Assembly: GCA_963827595.1 (NCBI GenBank)
Contig: CAWHBT010000016.1
Coordinates: 352,656-416,655, forward strand
DNA: 64,000 bases
Origin: DATEDA01 sp963827595
Lineage (GTDB): Bacteria > Pseudomonadota > Gammaproteobacteria > Burkholderiales > SG8-39
Reading direction: 5' to 3'
A model generated the notes under the pieces. It made no database searches and was not told the DNA's origin. It saw nothing but the letters and a program-made list of their open reading frames with translations. Position 1 is the stretch's first letter, and every line of letters starts with the position of its first letter. This document shows positions 59,723 through 64,000 of the stretch, in pieces. The position numbers and the translations under genes were made by a program.

Positions 59723-59747
59723 CCCCTCTCCCCTTGCGGGAGAGGGG
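59723..59747. repeat. REP-like hairpin inside the operon
   Basis: CCCCTCTCCC-CTTGC-GGGAGAGGGG, a perfect 10-bp stem with 5-base loop, followed by CTGGGGG. This sequence type is a widespread extragenic palindrome in proteobacteria. Here it lies between the binding-protein and permease genes, where it could protect or attenuate mRNA so that more binding protein is made. Confidence 0.8.
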
Positions 59748-59783
59748 CTGGGGGAAGGGGCGCTGGTAGCGCAGGGTGAATCG

Positions 59784-61127
59784 ATGGAGCTAACGCTCAA
59801 CCAGGCGTTGCAGGACGCCGACCTCGACGTCCTGCGCGAAACCACGCCGTTCCGCGACGCCCCGGAGCCGCTGCTTCGCAAGATCGTCGCCATCGCCCGG
59901 CGGGCACGGTACGCCGAGGGCGAACGTGTCTACAGCGCGAGCGGCGCGGCCGACGACATCTTCGTCGTGGTCTCCGGCAAGGTCGAGCACGTTTTCTCGC
60001 CCGACGTGGGTGCGCGCGAGCCGATCAAGCGCATCACGCACGGCGGTGTCTTCGGTTGGGCAGGCCTCCTGCTCGGGCAGACGCAGCGGCTCGCGACGGT
60101 CACCGCGACCGAGCCGACCGAGTGCCTGCGCATCGGCACCGAGGAGCTCGTCAAGGTGCTCGAGTCCGACCCCGCCGCCGGCAACAATGTGATGGAGCGC
60201 TTCGCGACGATGATCGCGCGCGAGTTCACCGTCCCCGAGTTGCTGGCGCAGGTGCGGCGGCTGTCGGGACAGCCGCGGACCGAGGAGATGACGAGCCTCG
60301 GGCTCACGATGTACCGCGTATCGCTGTGGCTGAGGAGCCCACGACCGTACCTGATGCTCGTCGGGTTCGCCCTGTTCCTCGGTTTCTGGTATTTCGCGGT
60401 GGAGGTGTGGCGGCTGCCGCGCTTCAAGGAGATGCCGGGGATCACCGCGGTCATCAAGGAATGGCTCAGCCCCAATCCGACGTACGGACTTTCGATCCAC
60501 ACCGGGGAGTACTACCAGCACATCGCCGTATCGGTCTGGCGCGTCGCGAAGGCGTTCTTCCTCGCGACGCTGCTCGGCGTGCCGTTCGGCCTCTTTCTCG
60601 GCTGGTCGCGCAAGTTCAAGGAGTACGTGTTCCCGGTGTTCGAGCTGCTCCGGCCGATCCCGATCCTCGCCTGGGTGCCGCTCGCGATCGTGATGTTCAT
60701 CGCCACCGAATCGGCGGTCGTGTACCTCGCGTTCCTCGCTTCGTTCTTCGCCACCGCACTCAACACCATGCTCGGCGTCCAGTCGATCGACGAGTCGTAC
60801 CTCCGCGCGGCGTCCTGTCTCGGGGCGAAGAAGGCGCAGGTGTTCCGTCACATCATCCTGCCGGGGGCCCTGCCGTTCATCTTCACCGGACTGCAGATCT
60901 CGATCGGCGTGTCGTGGTTTTCGCTGGTCGCCGCCGAGATGGTGTCCGGCCAGTATGGCCTCGGATACGTGATCAACACTTCCTACATGATGGTGCGCTA
61001 CCCGACTATCGTGATCGGGATGATCACGCTCGGAATCGTCGGCTACGTGACCAGCGCGATGGTGCGGATCGCGGGCGACTATCTGATGGAGTGGCGCGTG
61101 CGCGAGCTCGCGCTCGCCGAGCGCTAG
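59784..61127 (+). CDS. ABC permease fused to an N-terminal cyclic-nucleotide-binding-like domain
   Basis: 447 residues. Residues 16-150 are a CRP-type beta-roll (FRDAPEPLLRKIVAIARRARY, DDIFVVVSGKVEHVF, GGVFGWAGLLLGQTQRLATV) related to that in the upstream ferredoxin, again with FGWA in place of FGEL. Residues 188-440 are a TauC/SsuC-type permease with about six helices and the ATPase-contact loop CLGAKKAQVFRHIILPGALPF. A nucleotide-binding domain fused to an importer permease is very unusual. It may gate transport; unproven. Confidence 0.85.
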   Translation: MELTLNQALQDADLDVLRETTPFRDAPEPLLRKIVAIARRARYAEGERVYSASGAADDIFVVVSGKVEHVFSPDVGAREPIKRITHGGVFGWAGLLLGQTQRLATVTATEPTECLRIGTEELVKVLESDPAAGNNVMERFATMIAREFTVPELLAQVRRLSGQPRTEEMTSLGLTMYRVSLWLRSPRPYLMLVGFALFLGFWYFAVEVWRLPRFKEMPGITAVIKEWLSPNPTYGLSIHTGEYYQHIAVSVWRVAKAFFLATLLGVPFGLFLGWSRKFKEYVFPVFELLRPIPILAWVPLAIVMFIATESAVVYLAFLASFFATALNTMLGVQSIDESYLRAASCLGAKKAQVFRHIILPGALPFIFTGLQISIGVSWFSLVAAEMVSGQYGLGYVINTSYMMVRYPTIVIGMITLGIVGYVTSAMVRIAGDYLMEWRVRELALAER

Positions 61128-61128
61128 A

Positions 61129-61986
61129 ATGGATCTGCGTGCACCCGCGCCGAGCGGCCCGATCGTGACCCGCGGCCAGATCCTGATCGACGACGTCGTC
61201 AAGATCTACGATCCCGACGGCGCGGCGGTGATGGCGGTCGACCACTGCTCGCTCGACATCGAGGCCGGCGAGATCTGCATGATCGTCGGGCCGTCGGGTT
61301 GCGGCAAGACCACGCTCCTCAATGCGATCGCCGGCTTCCACGAGATCACCTCCGGACGGATCCTGCTCGACGGTGAGCTGTTGTGCGGGCCGGAACGGCC
61401 GAAGGCCGAGCCGGGGCCCGACCGCATCGTCGTGTTCCAGAACGGCGCGCTGTTCCCGTGGAAGACCAATCTCGACAACGTGACCTTCGGCCCGGTGATG
61501 CAGGGCAAGCTCGCGCCCAAGGAGGCGGTCGACAAGGGACGCGCGATGATGGCCGATGCCGGGCTCTCGGGCGTCGAGCACAACTACCCCGGCGAGGTGT
61601 CCTCCGGCATGCGGCGCCGGGTCGAGATCGTCCGCGCCCTGATGAACGACCCGAAGGTGCTGCTGCTCGACGAGCCGTACCGCGCGCTCGACTCGCTCAC
61701 CAAGTCGGTCATGCACGAGGCGTTGCTCGAGATCTACTACAAGAACAAGGTGACGATCTTCTTCATCACCCACGACCTCGAGGAGGCGATCTTCCTCGGC
61801 CACCGGGTCGCGATCATGACCACCCGCCCGTGCAAGCCGAAGAAGGTGCTGACGGTCGACATCCCGCACCCGCGCGACTACGGCGTGCTCACGTCGAAGC
61901 GCTTCCGCGAGCTGATCGAGGAAACGAACGACGCGGTGCACGAGGAGGCGCTGAAAGCCTTCCAGGCGGGAGAGAAGGAGGGTTAG
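61129..61986 (+). CDS. ABC transporter ATPase 1
   Basis: 285 residues. Walker A GPSGCGKTTLLNAIAGF; Q-loop VFQNGALFPW; Walker B VLLLDEPYRALDSL; H-loop FITHDLEE. The signature is EVSSGMRRRVEI instead of LSGGQ, so one composite ATP site may be weak. Two bases after the cNMP-permease gene, with which it presumably pairs. Confidence 0.92.
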   Translation: MDLRAPAPSGPIVTRGQILIDDVVKIYDPDGAAVMAVDHCSLDIEAGEICMIVGPSGCGKTTLLNAIAGFHEITSGRILLDGELLCGPERPKAEPGPDRIVVFQNGALFPWKTNLDNVTFGPVMQGKLAPKEAVDKGRAMMADAGLSGVEHNYPGEVSSGMRRRVEIVRALMNDPKVLLLDEPYRALDSLTKSVMHEALLEIYYKNKVTIFFITHDLEEAIFLGHRVAIMTTRPCKPKKVLTVDIPHPRDYGVLTSKRFRELIEETNDAVHEEALKAFQAGEKEG

Positions 61987-61988
61987 GG

Positions 61989-62864
61989 ATGACGGCGGGG
62001 GTCAAGAAGCTGCTGACGAGCTCGGTGTTCTGGCGCGGCGTCGCGTCGATCCTCGTGTTCGTCGTGCTGTGGGAGCTCGGGGCGCGGTCGAAGCAATGGA
62101 TGGCGCCGGAGTTCTTCGCGCCGTTCAAGGCGCTTCTCGGCGCGCTGGGCTTCAAGAAGGACTACCTGCCGTGGATCGGCGCAGTGCCGGCGCCGAGCGC
62201 GGTCCTCCAGGCGTGGGTCGGCGTGCTCACCTCGCCCGGCTATTGGATGAGCTGGTACATGAGCTTCTTCCGCGTGATGGGCGGCTTCATCGCGGCGATG
62301 ATCATCGGCATCCCGTTCGGGCTGGCGCTCGCGGTCAGCCGGACCGCCTATGGCACGTTCTTCCCGACCTTCGAGGTGCTGCGGCCGATCCCGCCGCTCG
62401 CCTGGGTGCCCGCCTCGATCATCTTCTGGCCGACGCAGGAGCTGTCGATCACGTTCGTCACCTTCCTCGGCGCGTTCTACACCATCGTGATCAACGTGCT
62501 CGGCGGCGCGCGATCGATCGACCAGCGCTACTTCCAGGCGGCGCAGTCGATGGGCGCGTCGAACTGGGACATCTTCCGCCGCGTGATCCTGCCCGGCACC
62601 CTGCCCTCGATCATGGTGGGTTCCGCGGTCGGGATGGGCATCACGTGGGAGGTGGTGGTCGCCGCCGAGATGATCTCCGGTGGCGGCAGTCAAATGGCCG
62701 GCACCGGCGGCGGGCTCGGCTTCTTCATCTGGAACTCCTACGTCGGCGGTTCGTACGAACAGATCGTGATCGGGATGATCTCGATCGGCATCGCCGGGTA
62801 CCTGTCGAGCGAGCTGCTGCGCACGCTCGGGAAGTACGTGACGCCATGGCTGAAGGCGCGATGA
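61989..62864 (+). CDS. ABC transporter permease 2
   Basis: 291 residues. Six or so helices (SILVFVVLWELGA, FFRVMGGFIAAMIIGIPFGLALAV, FVTFLGAFYTIVINVLGG) and the EAA loop SMGASNWDIFRRVILPGTLPS, with the RPIPPLAWVPASI motif of nitrate/sulfonate/taurine permeases. Differs from permease 1 in lacking the N-terminal domain, so the transporter is probably a heterodimer. Overlaps the next ATPase by ATGA. Confidence 0.92.
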   Translation: MTAGVKKLLTSSVFWRGVASILVFVVLWELGARSKQWMAPEFFAPFKALLGALGFKKDYLPWIGAVPAPSAVLQAWVGVLTSPGYWMSWYMSFFRVMGGFIAAMIIGIPFGLALAVSRTAYGTFFPTFEVLRPIPPLAWVPASIIFWPTQELSITFVTFLGAFYTIVINVLGGARSIDQRYFQAAQSMGASNWDIFRRVILPGTLPSIMVGSAVGMGITWEVVVAAEMISGGGSQMAGTGGGLGFFIWNSYVGGSYEQIVIGMISIGIAGYLSSELLRTLGKYVTPWLKAR

Positions 62865-63737
62865 GCGCAGTCGCCGACCCGGTGCGGACGGCGATCGCCG
62901 CCGGCGAGCTCGTCGTCGCGGACGTCGCGAAGAGCTACGGTGCGACGCGGCTGCGCAAGGAGGTCGTGCGCGACTGCTCGTTCACGATCGAGCGCGGCAA
63001 GCTCACGGTGATGATCGGGCCCTCCGGGTGCGGGAAGAGCACGATCATTCGTCTCCTTGCCGGCTTCGAGCGGCCGACCTCGGGCACCGTCACGATCGAC
63101 GGCCGGCCGGTGACGGGACCCGATCGCGAACGGCTGGTCGTGTTCCAGGAGACCGCGCTCTTCCCTTGGATGACCACCTACGACAACATCCTCTACGGGC
63201 CGCGGGCGCGGGGGGAGGTCACGCCGAGCTACGCTGGACCTCGCCGAGTTTCTGCTGACCAAGGTCGGACTGCAGGATTTCCGCAACAAGTATCCCGGCC
63301 AGCTCTCCGGCGGCATGCAGCGCCGCGCCGAGCTCGCGCGGGCGATGATCAACAACCCGAAGGTGATGATCCTCGACGAGCCGTTCCGCGGCCTGGACGC
63401 GATGACCAAAGAGCTGATGTGGGAGTACTACTCGCGGCTCTTCGAGGAGTACCACCGCACCAACTTCTTCGTCACGACCGACATCGACGAGGCGGTCTAC
63501 CTCGCGGACCGGCTGCTGATCATGTCGAACATCCCGACCCAGGTGCGCGCGGTGGTGGAGGTCGACCTGCCGCGCCCGCGCCGGCTTTCCGACCTCGTGG
63601 AAAGCGACCGCGCCAACGAGATCAAGCGCGAGGCGCTGTCGATCCTGCACGCCGAGGCGATGCGCTCGTTCGCGCGCGGCAGCAAGGCCGCGGCGGACTT
63701 CGTCGACGCCTACCTCAAGCGCGCGAACCGCGCCTGA
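62861..63737 (+). CDS. ABC transporter ATPase 2, one frameshift
   Basis: Walker A GPSGCGKSTIIRLLAGF, Q-loop FQETALFPW, canonical signature QLSGGMQRRAEL, Walker B KVMILDEPFRGLD; H-loop replaced by FVTTDIDEA, with Asp where His is expected. A single extra base near 63230 shifts the frame; the remainder (LDLAEFLLTKVGL ... ) continues to TGA 63737. ATG 62861 overlaps the permease stop. Confidence 0.88.
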
Positions 63738-63752
63738 AGCCGGCCGCGCCGG

Positions 63753-63953
63753 ATGGAGCTCCTGCTGACCCGCCCGGTCGTGATCGGGCTCGCGATCGCG
63801 GGCGCGCTGTTCGCGCTCGCCGCGTCCACGCTCCAGGTCAAGGGCAAGATCAGCGCCGAGCGTGCGCGCCAGCTCAACCTCACCGGGTATGTCCTGATGG
63901 GCTCCAGCATGGCGCTCTTCGTCTGGATCGGCCTGCGCGGCGGCGCCGGGTGA
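63753..63953 (+). CDS. Small two-helix membrane protein
   Basis: 66 residues with two hydrophobic segments (VVIGLAIAGALFALAAS and LTGYVLMGSSMALFVWIGL) joined by a polar KGKISAERARQLN turn. ATG 63753 follows the ATPase by 15 bases, so it may be the last gene of the operon. No family recognised. The remaining 47 bases of the window contain nothing recognisable. Confidence 0.6.
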   Translation: MELLLTRPVVIGLAIAGALFALAASTLQVKGKISAERARQLNLTGYVLMGSSMALFVWIGLRGGAG

Positions 63954-64000
63954 CCGGGCGGCTGCTCAGCTGAACCGCGGGAGCGCGAGTCAGGTCGACA

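Noticed and set aside
1..64000. CRISPR arrays, toxin-antitoxin pairs, known defence systems, rRNA operons and insertion sequences
   Set aside because: No regularly spaced repeats, transposase-like genes, rRNA segments or recognisable defence-gene neighbourhoods were found.

Overview
The window is a high-GC proteobacterial chromosome segment, most likely from a sulfur-oxidising betaproteobacterium. The evidence is gene order and family content: ispB/rplU/rpmA/obgE/proB, rppH/proS, leuA/pssA/psd/ilvC/ilvH/ilvB, a sigma factor with DUF3619, DUF3106 and RDD genes, lptGF/pepA/holC/valS, and an AprM-type APS reductase operon. No species is claimed.

Layout. (1) 1-600: start of pilS and a PP0621-family gene. 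(2) 598-6870: a 6.2-kb integrative element in the 3' part of a tRNA-Pro(CGG) gene, bounded by 51-bp direct repeats. It carries a tyrosine integrase, an excisionase-like gene, small phage-like ORFs, and as cargo a PEP-CTERM protein, a nuclease, a lipoprotein and a type IV prepilin. (3) 6.8-28.8 kb: housekeeping genes (isoprenoid, ribosome, proline, rubrerythrin/Fe-S, RNA pyrophosphohydrolase, tRNA synthetase, pyrimidine, membrane lipid, leucine). Within it are two large PilZ-like paralogues, each with its own sigma-54 promoter. (4) 28.8-43.6 kb: branched-chain amino acid genes, a sigma-factor cluster, LPS export, aminopeptidase, Pol III chi, valS and an MFS exporter. (5) 43.7-47.2 kb: a two-component pair of the dedicated-sortase type, a lipoprotein, a GlcG/HbpS-like protein and TusA. 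(6) 47.3-64 kb: a sulfur island.

The sulfur island is the most interesting part. It has sat and aprM-aprB-aprA (sulfite to APS to sulfate), soxCD, and a separate operon. That operon holds a Rieske oxygenase with alpha and beta subunits fused, a flavin/2Fe-2S reductase, a Rieske ferredoxin fused to a cyclic-nucleotide-binding-like domain, a sulfonate-type binding protein, an ABC permease fused to a second cyclic-nucleotide-binding-like domain, a second permease and two ATPases. My reading is an uptake-and-oxidation system for a small sulfonate, methanesulfonate-like. It would release sulfite, which SoxCD-like or Apr/Sat enzymes then oxidise. soxCD and the oxygenase operon each have a sigma-54 promoter, and each has the same 17-bp palindrome centred 96.5 bp upstream of the -12 element, so they look co-regulated.

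Caveat: several genes contain single-base frameshifts, mostly insertions. These are dense in soxC, soxD and the binding-protein gene and isolated in sat, the reductase, the last ATPase, DUF3501 and CNP1-like genes. The reading frames continue intact on either side with no nonsense mutations, so local consensus error is more likely than true decay, but the sequence alone cannot settle it.
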